Part shown: in pieces, positions 1 through 12,077 of the stretch
Layout of the letters: each line of letters starts with the position of its first letter
How positions within the stretch are numbered: position 1 is the stretch's first letter
NCBI RefSeq assembly: GCF_029392315.1
Contig: NZ_CP113939.1
Coordinates: 1,426,001-1,490,000 of the forward strand
DNA length: 64,000 nt
Reading direction: 5' to 3'
Origin: Bifidobacterium sp. ESL0690
Lineage (GTDB): Bacteria > Actinomycetota > Actinomycetes > Actinomycetales > Bifidobacteriaceae
The notes under the pieces: model-generated
What the model was told of the DNA's origin: nothing
What the model saw: only the letters and a program-made list of their open reading frames with translations
The model's database searches: none
Position numbers and translations under genes: made by a program

Positions 1-438
1 GGCTACGAAGCCCCGACGAACCTGGTTTATTCTGCCCGCAACCGTTCGGCCGCCATCCGCATTCCGTTCGCCGGCACCGCTCCTGCGGCCAAGCGCATCG
101 AGTTCCGCGTTCCCGATCCCTCCTGCAACCCGTTCCTCGCCTTCTCGGCCCAATTGATGGCCGGCATGGACGGCGTCCTGAACCACATCGAGCCTCCGGC
201 TCCTGTCGACAAGGACGTTTACGAGCTGCCGCCAGAGGAGCTGGACAACATGAAGCATGTCCCCGCCTCCCTCGGCGAGGCGATGGACGCCCTCGAGGAA
301 GACAACGACTTCCTGACCGCCGGCGATGTCTTCACCACCGACCTCATCGATACCTGGGTTTCGCTCAAGCGCGACGAGATCGACCAGCAGCGTCTGGCCC
401 CGACCCCGCTCGAATACGAGCTCTACTTCAACTGCTGA
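1..438 (+). CDS. glnA: Glutamine synthetase type I, C-terminal part (5' truncated by window edge)
   Basis: ATP-dependent ligation of ammonia to glutamate in the cytoplasm. The frame is open from base 1 and gives the last 145 residues. They include the conserved catalytic-domain stretch with N-R-S-A-A-I-R-I-P near the start and the [13 protein letters not shown] motif. The segment D-V-Y-E-L-P-P-E-E carries the tyrosine that is adenylylated in GS I-beta enzymes, so activity is probably controlled by a GlnE-type adenylyltransferase encoded elsewhere (family knowledge). The gene ends with a TGA and is followed after about 45 bp by a hairpin terminator. The start and N-terminal beta-grasp domain lie outside the window. 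Confidence 0.94.
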   Translation, partial: GYEAPTNLVYSARNRSAAIRIPFAGTAPAAKRIEFRVPDPSCNPFLAFSAQLMAGMDGVLNHIEPPAPVDKDVYELPPEELDNMKHVPASLGEAMDALEEDNDFLTAGDVFTTDLIDTWVSLKRDEIDQQRLAPTPLEYELYFNC

Positions 439-481
439 GCTTGAAAGCGTCATCGCTCAATCTGTTTTGAACGATTGATAG

Positions 482-520
482 AAATTGCCATACTGACTGA
501 TGTTGGTGTGGCAATTTTTT
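482..520 (+). terminator. Rho-independent terminator of glnA
   Basis: A 9-bp perfect stem (AAATTGCCA at 482-490 with TGGCAATTT at 509-517) is followed by a run of T. It lies 44 bp after the glnA stop and reads in the glnA direction. Confidence 0.75.
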
Positions 521-544
521 ATGCTATTTTCCGCAATGTTTATT

Positions 545-602
545 TAGGTGACACATATCTAGACACAATGTATCTGCATAAACGTATCTAGGTGAAACAT
601 AT
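545..602 (+). repeat. Two direct copies of TAGGTGAMACATAT, candidate operator
   Basis: TAGGTGACACATAT at 545-558 and TAGGTGAAACATAT at 589-602 differ at one base. They are 44 bp apart start to start, about four helical turns, so they would face the same side of the DNA. They sit in the AT-rich gap upstream of the zinc-ribbon gene. Operator function is inferred from spacing and position only. The rest of 521-720 holds no recognisable element. Confidence 0.4.
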
Positions 603-720
603 ACGCAAACTCCCCGATGCGTAAAATTTATAAATTTATAACGGCCAATATCACCGTCATACACTTATCACGATTTCGTCGAATTCCACACGTTCCGATA
701 GTCTTGAATCGTTCAGTGCA

Positions 721-1770
721 TTGGCGCAAGAGAAGAAGGAAACATTGAGATTCTGTAATCACTGCGGAGCAACATTACCCGACGACGTTCAGTTCTGCCC
801 TAATTGCGGCACCCCAATCATTCCACCTCAGCAAGCACATGGTCAACCGCAAGCGCCATTCCAACAGCAACCCCAGCCGCAACAATTCCAGACACAACCG
901 CGACAATTCCAACCGCAAGTGCAACCTCAACCGCAGGTGCAGCCGCAGCAGTTCCGACCGCAGGGTCAACCTACGCCCCAACCGCAACAATTCCCCAATC
1001 CCGGCGTTCTACCCGCCGCCGGAGCGTCGCAATTCAATCAGGCTCCCGGCCTGCCTCCCATGCCTGCCGCTCAATACGGCAACCCGATGCCCCAGCCGGT
1101 TGCCGCGCAAGCCACCAAGAACCGCAACATCATTATCGCCGTTCTCGCATCCGTCCTGGCCGTCCTCCTGGTGATAGGTGCTGTGGTACTTACCCGACCC
1201 GCCTCATCCTCCGGCCATTCCGGTATCGGCAAGCCCGGAGTTCCTGAAGGAACGTGGTCGTTCAGCATCAGTTCATCAGGATTGAAAATCAAACTCATCA
1301 GCATCGATGTGGACAAAGACGGTGTGGCAACGCTCTCTTCGCTAGACAAGAAGTACTTGCGAGGAGATCTCACTCTCGCCGATTACGACAAGGAAAGCGT
1401 CACTTACGACGTGAAGAACATGAAAGTTCTGGTCAATGACGACGACTATAAAGATTTCGACTTCAAGCGTATTACTATGCCGCGCACAGGGGTAGTAGGC
1501 AAGTGGATTGTGGATATGAATGATAAGGATGAGAGCGGGAAATTCGGTATAAATGTGAGCAGCAACCACGACATCACATTCAATTGGGACACCCCGGAAG
1601 ACCGTAATTATATCGATGCCACTTGGGAAAAGACAGATTCCAGCAGCGCCACCGACACCTATGTGGTCGAAAATGGATCGAAATTAATGGGAGGCCTTCT
1701 TGGCAGTGAAGACAATGCCAACGACTCAGACAAAATCCAACTGGAGTTCACAATCCCGTCCGACCGATGA
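721..1770 (+). CDS. Zinc-ribbon membrane protein with Gln/Pro-rich linker
   Basis: A 349-residue protein of unknown function. Residues 12-30 form a zinc ribbon with two C-x2-C knuckles (C-N-H-C-G and C-P-N-C-G). Residues about 35-125 are rich in Gln and Pro with many Q-P and Q-F repeats. A single membrane helix follows at about 137-160, and the last 185 residues, predicted outside, contain a beta-rich domain starting near G-T-W-S-F-S. The architecture (cytoplasmic ribbon, disordered linker, helix, extracellular domain) is common in actinobacterial surface or sensing proteins. The TTG start has no clear ribosome-binding site and the frame is open further upstream, so the start is uncertain. 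Confidence 0.75.
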   Translation: MAQEKKETLRFCNHCGATLPDDVQFCPNCGTPIIPPQQAHGQPQAPFQQQPQPQQFQTQPRQFQPQVQPQPQVQPQQFRPQGQPTPQPQQFPNPGVLPAAGASQFNQAPGLPPMPAAQYGNPMPQPVAAQATKNRNIIIAVLASVLAVLLVIGAVVLTRPASSSGHSGIGKPGVPEGTWSFSISSSGLKIKLISIDVDKDGVATLSSLDKKYLRGDLTLADYDKESVTYDVKNMKVLVNDDDYKDFDFKRITMPRTGVVGKWIVDMNDKDESGKFGINVSSNHDITFNWDTPEDRNYIDATWEKTDSSSATDTYVVENGSKLMGGLLGSEDNANDSDKIQLEFTIPSDR

Positions 1771-1780
1771 AAATTCGACT

Positions 1781-1835
1781 GATAGACAACAAGCGTGTTC
1801 TGACAACTTGCGAGGTCAGAACACGCTTGTCTATC
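1781..1835. terminator. Strong bidirectional hairpin between convergent genes
   Basis: Arms GATAGAC plus AAGCGTGTTCTGAC (1781-1804, with a 3-base bulge AAC) pair with 1815-1835 across a 10-base loop. It lies between the convergent zinc-ribbon and GrpB-family genes, as expected for a shared terminator. Confidence 0.75.
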
Positions 1836-1844
1836 ACAAAACCA

Positions 1845-2570
1845 CTATGATTCAGAGCTGACAAGTCCTGCTTCGATGAAAGCCCGATGGTAAATCGAGC
1901 GAATGGTATCTTGCTTGCGCTGGTTATATTCTGACATCATGTTGGTATAAGTATGATTTGCAGCTTCACGTTTTACCGAAATATAAAGGTCTCGGTCCTC
2001 AGCATTCTGCCGCAGCCAGTTGCGGAATATGAGATGGCGAATGGCTTCAGGGGAACCAACTGACCAGACATGCAAATTGCAGGCCGGATTGTCACCGCGA
2101 AACATACGATGCCCATACCACCAAGTCTCACGGATAACCAAGTGGAATCCGGCTTTCTCAAGTGCAGGCACGTACGAACTTTCCTCATCCGAATCGGCAA
2201 CGGTAAGATCAATGTCAATCACCGGCTTCGCGGCAAGTCCCGGCACCGAAGTGGAACCGATATGTTCGATGGCCAATGCACGGAAACCGAGTGTGTTAAC
2301 GATAGTCATACGTAACTTTTCGAAAAGCGTCGTCCATGACGAATCATAAGGAACGACAGCGATGTCTCGTCGTGGCTCTACCCCACTTACAAAGGGCGAT
2401 TCGTCCCGCGGTGCAGGCGTATCGTCAAAAGTTACAATTGCCTTTCGGAATGTTGCTGAACTTAATTGTTCACTTCTATCGTCACCAACTTTATTGCCTC
2501 TTGTATCTCTCATAATCTGTCTGTTCTCTTGTAACCGCATCAATTCACTAAGCTTCATCATAATAAACAT
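1845..2570 (-). CDS. GrpB / UPF0157 family protein (nucleotidyltransferase-like fold)
   Basis: A 241-residue protein whose C-terminal 175 residues match the GrpB family: V-P-Y-D-S-S-W near residue 77, the signature I-E-H-I-G-S-T-S-V-P-G-L-A-A-K-P-V-I-D-I-D-like block, then H-V-W and a C-terminal L-x-F-R-x-W-L-R segment. Relatives are nucleotidyltransferase-like and are sometimes fused to dephospho-CoA kinase; the reaction of the free-standing form is not established. The first 70 residues are charged, not conserved in the family as I know it, and may be partly untranslated. Several ATGs lie in the first five codons and none has a good ribosome-binding site. Confidence 0.8.
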   Translation of the reverse strand: MFIMMKLSELMRLQENRQIMRDTRGNKVGDDRSEQLSSATFRKAIVTFDDTPAPRDESPFVSGVEPRRDIAVVPYDSSWTTLFEKLRMTIVNTLGFRALAIEHIGSTSVPGLAAKPVIDIDLTVADSDEESSYVPALEKAGFHLVIRETWWYGHRMFRGDNPACNLHVWSVGSPEAIRHLIFRNWLRQNAEDRDLYISVKREAANHTYTNMMSEYNQRKQDTIRSIYHRAFIEAGLVSSES

Positions 2571-2744
2571 CGTTAAACGACTTGTCTTCTCAATAAGATT
2601 TCCTAAAATGTGGATAACTTTTTTGCAATTTTATACGGCGTGTCCTCAATCAGGACAAGGCCTAGCAGATATTCATAGTCAAGCATCCGGTCACGCCTGC
2701 CGAATTCACGGCTGTAAAAGAGCGCAATCCGGTACAGTCGAATC

Positions 2745-3575
2745 ATGGATGCTTCATTTCTCAACGACGACTTGCAGGAATTGCGAGAACAGGAATTCCA
2801 ACTTTGCCAGCAGACCGTCTCCCGAACTAGCAAAACGCTGACTATCGGATACACCGACGCGTTAAGGCTTTACGGCATACCAACTCCGAAGAATTGCTCA
2901 TTGTCGGCCGATGAAGTACACGTTTGCGTGGCTCTCACAGAAAAACGGCCGAAAATCAACGGTGTTCGAGTTCATACTTGGCAAGCGGAGACTCGCACCT
3001 GCGATATGGGAAACTTCCAATTGGTCGCACCACCGGTTGCTTGGGCTCAAGTCGCCCCATATTGTTCCCTTCAGGATCACATAGCCATGGGCTGCATGAT
3101 GATGAGTAAGGACAGATATCGTCGAACCGCCAAATTAAACGACTTCGAAGAGTATCTTGCCACAAATCAAAAATTCAAGGGACGAGCACAGTGCTATAAG
3201 ACGTTGCCGTATCTCACCGCAGGAACCGACTCGCCGACTGAGGCCAATCTTCTAGCATTCTTGAGCGTTAATGGCATTCAAAACATTACGCCCAATTTCG
3301 AAGTATCTCTGCGCAACGGCGCCCGCCGTTACATTGATTTAGCAGTGCCAAACCTCAAATTGGGACTCGAATATCAAGGTGCCTATCATAGTGACGCTTT
3401 ACAAATGAGGAAGGACGCGAACCGTATGAACCAGCTCATCGATATGGGATGGGTAATCATTCAGGTTACATCTTCCGACATGCGCACAACCGAAAGTCGG
3501 AACCAATTACTCGCGAAAATACAACGTGCTATTACTCGACAGACCGCCCTGAAAAAGTTGATACAGAATTCGTGA
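2745..3575 (+). CDS. DUF559/Vsr-like endonuclease-fold protein
   Basis: A 276-residue protein. Its C-terminal 90 residues have the layout of the PD-(D/E)XK-type DUF559 family: an Asp in R-Y-I-D-L-A-V-P, then L-E-Y-Q-G-x-Y-H, a basic D-x-N-R segment, and G-W-V-I-I-Q-V-T. The Asp and the E-x-Q pair are the likely metal ligands. The N-terminal half resembles the leading part of AbiEi-like or DUF559 proteins common in actinobacteria. It stands alone with no partner gene, so a restriction, repair or orphan toxin-antitoxin role cannot be chosen. ATG start; no strong Shine-Dalgarno. Confidence 0.7.
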   Translation: MDASFLNDDLQELREQEFQLCQQTVSRTSKTLTIGYTDALRLYGIPTPKNCSLSADEVHVCVALTEKRPKINGVRVHTWQAETRTCDMGNFQLVAPPVAWAQVAPYCSLQDHIAMGCMMMSKDRYRRTAKLNDFEEYLATNQKFKGRAQCYKTLPYLTAGTDSPTEANLLAFLSVNGIQNITPNFEVSLRNGARRYIDLAVPNLKLGLEYQGAYHSDALQMRKDANRMNQLIDMGWVIIQVTSSDMRTTESRNQLLAKIQRAITRQTALKKLIQNS

Positions 3576-3737
3576 CTCCCATTTTTTGAAGCCTAAGAAA
3601 AAATGAAAGTCACAAATGAACATTCACTCTGAGCATATTTATCAAATTGTTGGAATTGCAACGATTTGAGCCACTACTTATTTTTTGCAATGTTCATTTG
3701 GCTCCCATTTTTTAAATCCTCGAAAAAAATGTGAGTC
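3574..3737. repeat. Large imperfect inverted repeat built from two terminator-like hairpins
   Basis: The left arm (3574-3624) and right arm (3689-3737) are imperfect reverse complements over about 50 bp. Both start or end with GACTC and share AAATGAACATT. Each arm is itself a small hairpin (CATTTTTT pairing with AAAAAATG). The element fills the gap between the DUF559-like gene and the stop of mrp, so it can terminate both convergent transcripts. The 64-bp centre has no gene. Confidence 0.6.
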
Positions 3738-3738
3738 T

Positions 3739-4863
3739 CTACCTCATTAATCGTGTTGCCAAATCCTTAAATGCATCGGCAACCGGGGTTGAGGCGAGGG
3801 AACCGTCAGGATTGAGAACGGCAGGACGACCGGATTCGCCGATTTCTCGGATTTCGGGCTGAAGGGGAAGCTGGGTCAACAGCGGGACATCGTAGCCTAG
3901 GGCTTCGGTCAATTGATCGGAAACACGATGGCCCCCGCCTTCGCCGAAGATGTGCAGTCGTTCGCCTTTGTGGTCGAAATAGCTCATGTTCTCAACCACG
4001 CCACGCACCTTCATCGGCACCTGCAACGCGACGAGACCGGATCTCACAGCAACATCGGAGGCGCTGGGCTGTGGAGTGGTGACCACCACTAGCTCGGCGT
4101 TGGGCAATGCCTGGGCCACGGAAATGGCCATGTCGCCGGTTCCAGGAGCCAAATCGAGCAGCAACACATCGGGACTGCCCCACCATACATCGGCGAGGAA
4201 CTGCTCGAGAGAGCGTTGCAAGCGCGGGCCGCGCCAGAGGATTGCGCGGTCGGCCCCGGCGAACATGCCGATGGAAATCATCTTGACACCCCAGGCAACC
4301 ACCGGCATGAGCATGCCGTTCAGATCGGTTGGCCGGGAATGAACACCGAACAAGGACGGCAGGGAAAAGCCGTAGATATCCGCGTCGATGGCGGCTGTAT
4401 CATAACCGAGCGCCGAAAACGTAGCTGCAAGATTGGCGGTGACCGACGATTTGCCCACACCGCCTTTGCCGGAAGCAATGGCAAAGATGCGCGTTTTCGT
4501 GCCGGGCTTGTTGAAAGGGTTCTGGCGGCGTTCCGCCTTGAGCTCGCCTACCAGCTTCTCGAGCTTTTCGCGGCTCATCGCACCGATTTCGATCTTCGGC
4601 GTCAGCTTGGCGTCAGGGTAGGTGAGTACGGCTTGTTTGATACGTTCGCTGATGGTTTTGGAAAGCGGGCAGCCGGGTACGGTGAGCTCGACGTGGACAG
4701 TGACGTCATAAGTATTATCGCCCGTATTAGATTTGACGGCCTTAACGGCGGGAATCATGCCCAAATCGGTGACGGAACGACCCAATTCGGGATCGATGAC
4801 ATGGCTCAAACGCTCGTAGATCTGCCGTTCGATCTGCCGTTCCATCGTGTCGTTCTGCGTCAT
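3739..4863 (-). CDS. mrp: Mrp/ApbC family Fe-S cluster carrier P-loop ATPase
   Basis: A 374-residue protein. Residues about 10-95 are a MIP18/DUF59 domain (I-D-P-E-L-G-R-S-V-T-D-L-G-M), and the rest is an NBP35-type deviant Walker ATPase with A-S-G-K-G-G-V-G-K-S-S near residue 130 and L-D-L-A-P-G-T-G-D near 240. Family role: cytoplasmic carrier or scaffold for iron-sulfur clusters. The C-x2-C pair usual after E-N-M-S-Y-F is missing here (F-D-H-K-G-E-R instead), which other actinobacterial Mrp proteins also lack as far as I recall. The start at 4863 is chosen because GGAAGG precedes it by 6 bases; an in-frame extension to 4980 has no ribosome-binding site. Confidence 0.9.
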   Translation of the reverse strand: MTQNDTMERQIERQIYERLSHVIDPELGRSVTDLGMIPAVKAVKSNTGDNTYDVTVHVELTVPGCPLSKTISERIKQAVLTYPDAKLTPKIEIGAMSREKLEKLVGELKAERRQNPFNKPGTKTRIFAIASGKGGVGKSSVTANLAATFSALGYDTAAIDADIYGFSLPSLFGVHSRPTDLNGMLMPVVAWGVKMISIGMFAGADRAILWRGPRLQRSLEQFLADVWWGSPDVLLLDLAPGTGDMAISVAQALPNAELVVVTTPQPSASDVAVRSGLVALQVPMKVRGVVENMSYFDHKGERLHIFGEGGGHRVSDQLTEALGYDVPLLTQLPLQPEIREIGESGRPAVLNPDGSLASTPVADAFKDLATRLMR

Positions 4864-5122
4864 CGTACCTTCCTTTTCACTCGCCTTCCACTGTATCGTT
4901 TCCACCGACGGCTCGCCAGTACTTACATGTATTGCATAATATTGAAATTGCTGGCCAAACTGAACCATGATAGAGGTCAAACCTCAATCACTGACAACAC
5001 TTTTGAACACCCAATCCACGCTTTGACTTGCCGATGAGCGCACACGAATCAATGCCCTGCTAAGACATTGCTCCACGCACTTCACCGTTGACATCAACAA
5101 CACAATTACCGATTCGGTATTT
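4864..5122. other. Intergenic region between mrp and the 17-bp repeat array
   Basis: No supported gene, RNA or terminator. The mrp promoter should lie here on the minus strand; I could not pick a convincing -10/-35 pair. Confidence 0.4.
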
Positions 5123-8103
<2,981 letters not shown>

Positions 8104-8256
8104 TCAGTATTACAATATCAGCCTCGCACCATTCCCTCTGATTGTACGGTCATGTCAAGAAAGCAGACAAGGCGGGAATCGCTCAAACCCCACCAACGAA
8201 GATCGCACTTGATAACATACCCAGAGGCCAGCAACCAACCAAGCTCAAGGCATAAT

Positions 8257-11200
8257 TCAGGCGTTAAGGGAACGCAAGAACTGCGCTTGCGCCATGTCCA
8301 TCCCGTCGTCAGCGCTATCATCCATCCTCGCGGCCGCCACCGAAAGTGTTCGGGCCGGCACAAAGAGTGCTTTGTCTACGCACACACGCGCCGCATCGCG
8401 AACGATGTCGCCGACTTCGGTATGCGGCCACACCGGAAGGTCATGGGAAGCCAGCACTTGCTGGGCCGATTCGAAGGAGACCGGCACCAGGATGCACTGG
8501 GATTGCGCGCGTGCCAGCAATTCCTGAAGTTCGCCGTCAAGCGAGGCAATCTTGCCCGGGGAAATATGCTCGCTCATGATGTAACTTGCGGCCGCCACGT
8601 CGAAATCGCCAAGCATCCACTCGGCGTAGGCCAAGCGGTAGTAGGCGTAGGCCGCATCGTCCCGATCCAGCGAGACACGCAAAGCGTTCAAGCAAGCGGC
8701 ACGGGCGGAGTTCCAATCCTCTTCGCGGGCCAGTTGCACGGCAAGTCGCATATGCGAAAGCGGGTAGGCCGGAGCGTAGGAGACCATCTGGTTCAGGTGC
8801 GGTAACGCGGCTTTCGCGCCCTGCAACTGAGCCAGCACGTCGGCCAGTTCCATATGGGCATAGAAAAGATTGTCGGGAATGAGCACGGTCTGCTCGTCGC
8901 TGGTGGCGAAAAGACGGTTATAGACCACGCGCTCGGCGTATGAGTTGAAATATCGCGGCGCGCCGGTCGGGGCATAGAGCGCGTCAACCTTCTCGACGGC
9001 CTCTTCAAGACTTGCGATGGCCTGATCGACCTGCCCGGAAAACAGCAGATCGCGTGCCTTCACTCGCTCGGCGTCCAGATTTTTGGCAAGTGTGAAATCG
9101 AGATCCGGGGTGTCGACCCCGTCGATCAATGCGCTACTTACGCTCGGCGCGAGTTTCTTCAATTCCGGATCGCCGTTGGCTTCGACAATGGCCATGGCTT
9201 GTTGGGCCTTGGCGACGCTGGGCAACGTATCGTCTTCGGCAATCCGATGGAAATCACTCACTGCACGCTGCAACAGGTCGGCACGTTGGATGGAAAGCCC
9301 GGTGATGTTGTCCGTTCCGAGCACACGCTTGGCATCACCGTCGATCGTCACCTCGGCGAGTTCCGGCTCCTCCTGGCTTCCCAAAGGCGAGAACCGCTTG
9401 TCACGCAAGGTGAACTGCGGATTAGCGTTGCGAGGCATCGCGGCTTCGATATTGAGCGACGCGCCGAACTTGCGATAGGTCTCAATCGGGTGTTTCAGTC
9501 CGTCCGAGGCGATGCGGCGCATGAATTCCTCGCGCGTGAAGGTCACGGTCGCCATATTGTGCGCGGTAGGACCGCTGCGCAACACCGCAAGCGGATCATT
9601 GCCGTCTCTGTCGTCCTCGCCTTGATCGTCGTCGATGTCGGTCTCCTGGTCGCCTTGCGGCACCGACATGGCGATGCTGTCGAGGTCGACACCCTTCATC
9701 AAGTCGGCGAATTGCGCGTCGATTTGTTCTTCATCACTGCGAGAATCTTCTTGGGAATCACCGTGGGAATCGTCGTTGGTCTCGTTACCGTTGAAATCTC
9801 GACTATTCGCGGAACCTAAGTTTTCGGGAGCGGAACCACCTTGCTGGTTGCTATTGTTTGTGCTGTTATCGCCTTTACCATCCGATACGCCGTCTACCGG
9901 ATTGTTTTGCGCCTCTGTTGGCGCCGAAGCCTGCGCCGCACTGGTCGCATTCGTTTTGTCAGCATCGGCATTCGAGCCTGCATGCTCTTGCCCGCCGTTA
10001 TCGTTTTGGGATTCGGCGGAATCATTGCCTTCGACATCTTTGGGAGTTTGCATTGCAGGAGAGGCAAACGGCATGGAATCGTGAGCGGCTGCCACGGGAC
10101 CTGCCTGTGAGGGGTCACCGTGGATATCACCGTCCTTGGGGTCGGCTTTCGACCCGCCCCTTCGCATATCGCCGCTCGGCATGCGCTCGAACGCACCCAA
10201 CGCCTGAGCCATGAGTTTGGAAATGGCGGAATCCTGCTGTTCTACGGCCTCTTCCAACCCCATCGAGTCGATGCGGATAGAGACGTTTTGAATGCTGTCG
10301 TCGGCGCCGAAGCAAAGCGCGGCGATCATCAGGCCGACACGCAGATTGTAGCGTTCGCTCATCGCGGTACGCTCGTTCTCGCTCAAAGTCACCCACGTGT
10401 GACGTTGCGAATCGTATCGGCTGGTCGGCATCATGGTACGCCCTGCGGTGGTGAAGGCGACGGCGACATTGCCAAGCTCCAGATTGGATCGGAATTCGGT
10501 GTCGAAACGATACGGCACCCTTATCTGCCGCAGCAAAGTAGACAAAACTTGACGATAGACCCATTCGCCACGACCGGCCGAGGTGGAAGCAGCGGTTTGA
10601 GTCGGAGAGACATCATCATTACCGGCTGCATCGGCGGCAATACGATCTGCGGTCTGCCCGGCTATCCCGATCATCCGAGACAGCGACACAGAACTCGGTT
10701 CACGCAAATCCGCACCTTGTTTCGGCAGCGGCTTCAACGCCATCAACGCAGGATTGTCCAGCAACGCGTGATCGATCTGAGCGGCCTGCGCACGCGTGAC
10801 GGTGTCTTCGATGGGCAGCGCGCCAGTATGTGCGTTGTGCTCGAGCCAAACGCTGACCGATGCGAAACGGTTGAGATTGCCCTCGATATTCAGAGCTTCA
10901 AGGGCCGGGGCCAGGTTCAGGGAATCATCCCAAGTGAAGAAATAGGCTCCGGAATAGCTGGAAGTATATAGATGCAACGGCTCGGCGCCGTGAACGGCCT
11001 CAAGTCCGGCCGACGGTTTCAACGCCCCCGATTCGCGCATCAGATCGGCGAAATAATCCTCAAGACCGGAGACGCGCAAACCGTGAGCCCGCGCCTCCAG
11101 GCTGTCGCGCACACTGCGGCGAATCGCACCAAGCGGCGCTTCCCGGTTGAGTCTACGGAAAATGTTGCCAGCACCGAAACCGATGAGCTGCCCACCCATC

Positions 11201-12027
11201 TGCGGAAGCATGTAGGTGGCAAAGAAAGCGATGGCCATCGCATCGCGGTATTCCAAGTTGAGACGCAGGTTCTCGGGCAAACGGTAGCGCATCTGTTCCA
11301 ACGTATAACGGTTGCCGCGCTTGAGCCAGGAAGCCAGCCAGGTCATCTGACCAAACATGTCACGACCGACGATGCCGCCTTGCACCACGTCAATGCCACG
11401 GCCTTCGCCCTCGCCAGCCGGATCGGTTTCATACGCGGATTTCGTGTCAAAGCCAATGTTTTGAACGGTTCGTGGCGCCGAACCGGATTTGCCGGCTCTG
11501 TCTCCACGCATCCTGCTGTCGTCAGAAAGCGAAAAATCGCCCTCCTTGCCAAAAACGAGCGCCGGATCCACGTCGTGGGTGTCCATCTGCGGGTCGCCGC
11601 CAAGGAAAACCCGACCTTTGCCGTCAACCAAAGCGACCTGGCAGAATTCATTGGGCGCCAGAAACACTCCGAGAGCGAAAAAACGCCCGTCGAGCTGCGG
11701 CAACTGCGCCCACCCGAGCGAAAGCCCATCGGGCACGTCCGGAAAATCTTCGAAAATATGCCGTTTGACCATCGGCCCCACCTGAACGGAACGTTCGAAA
11801 AACTCCTGCATCATGGCGCTGGTTCCGGCTTTGCCCTGTGTTTGCGGCGAAGAAGACGAAGGAGATGAAGGCAATGAAGCAGGAGCTTCCTCATCGATAT
11901 CGTTGCGCGAAACGCCGCTGCCCACCATCGTATTCACACGATGCGCGATGCCTCTGGCCGACTCGACAAACCTGCCAAACCGCGAAGAAGAGGCGAAATC
12001 ATGCAAATGCTGTGTGAAATTGGACAT
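8257..12027 (-). CDS. Large TPR-containing protein of unknown function (1256 aa)
   Basis: No membrane segment or signal peptide is visible, so it is probably cytoplasmic. Residues about 60-600 form a globular region that I do not recognise. Residues about 620-830 are low-complexity, rich in Asp, Glu, Gln, Asn and Ser (many D-D, E-D, N-D). Residues about 960-1230 contain tetratricopeptide-like helical pairs, for example A-A-L-P-H-L-N-Q-M-V-S-Y-A-P-A-Y and the A-Y-Y-R-L-A-Y-A-E-W segment. TPRs suggest a protein-interaction scaffold. It lies downstream of nothing on its own strand and is divergent from the membrane protein at 12078 with a 50-bp shared promoter gap. ATG start at 12027. Confidence 0.75.
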   Translation of the reverse strand: MSNFTQHLHDFASSSRFGRFVESARGIAHRVNTMVGSGVSRNDIDEEAPASLPSSPSSSSPQTQGKAGTSAMMQEFFERSVQVGPMVKRHIFEDFPDVPDGLSLGWAQLPQLDGRFFALGVFLAPNEFCQVALVDGKGRVFLGGDPQMDTHDVDPALVFGKEGDFSLSDDSRMRGDRAGKSGSAPRTVQNIGFDTKSAYETDPAGEGEGRGIDVVQGGIVGRDMFGQMTWLASWLKRGNRYTLEQMRYRLPENLRLNLEYRDAMAIAFFATYMLPQMGGQLIGFGAGNIFRRLNREAPLGAIRRSVRDSLEARAHGLRVSGLEDYFADLMRESGALKPSAGLEAVHGAEPLHLYTSSYSGAYFFTWDDSLNLAPALEALNIEGNLNRFASVSVWLEHNAHTGALPIEDTVTRAQAAQIDHALLDNPALMALKPLPKQGADLREPSSVSLSRMIGIAGQTADRIAADAAGNDDVSPTQTAASTSAGRGEWVYRQVLSTLLRQIRVPYRFDTEFRSNLELGNVAVAFTTAGRTMMPTSRYDSQRHTWVTLSENERTAMSERYNLRVGLMIAALCFGADDSIQNVSIRIDSMGLEEAVEQQDSAISKLMAQALGAFERMPSGDMRRGGSKADPKDGDIHGDPSQAGPVAAAHDSMPFASPAMQTPKDVEGNDSAESQNDNGGQEHAGSNADADKTNATSAAQASAPTEAQNNPVDGVSDGKGDNSTNNSNQQGGSAPENLGSANSRDFNGNETNDDSHGDSQEDSRSDEEQIDAQFADLMKGVDLDSIAMSVPQGDQETDIDDDQGEDDRDGNDPLAVLRSGPTAHNMATVTFTREEFMRRIASDGLKHPIETYRKFGASLNIEAAMPRNANPQFTLRDKRFSPLGSQEEPELAEVTIDGDAKRVLGTDNITGLSIQRADLLQRAVSDFHRIAEDDTLPSVAKAQQAMAIVEANGDPELKKLAPSVSSALIDGVDTPDLDFTLAKNLDAERVKARDLLFSGQVDQAIASLEEAVEKVDALYAPTGAPRYFNSYAERVVYNRLFATSDEQTVLIPDNLFYAHMELADVLAQLQGAKAALPHLNQMVSYAPAYPLSHMRLAVQLAREEDWNSARAACLNALRVSLDRDDAAYAYYRLAYAEWMLGDFDVAAASYIMSEHISPGKIASLDGELQELLARAQSQCILVPVSFESAQQVLASHDLPVWPHTEVGDIVRDAARVCVDKALFVPARTLSVAAARMDDSADDGMDMAQAQFLRSLNA

Positions 12028-12077
12028 ATGGATAATTCTTTCAATTCAGCCAGACATAAAGCTTATAGAATAAACAT

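Noticed and set aside
2609..2617. Perfect DnaA box (TGTGGATAA) with another at 34795-34803
   Set aside because: Two isolated boxes 32 kb apart with no clustering, no dnaA/dnaN and no AT-rich unwinding element; close to chance expectation for 64 kb.
4864..4980. 39-residue N-terminal extension of Mrp
   Set aside because: No ribosome-binding site and no similarity to the family, whereas the ATG at 4863 has GGAAGG.
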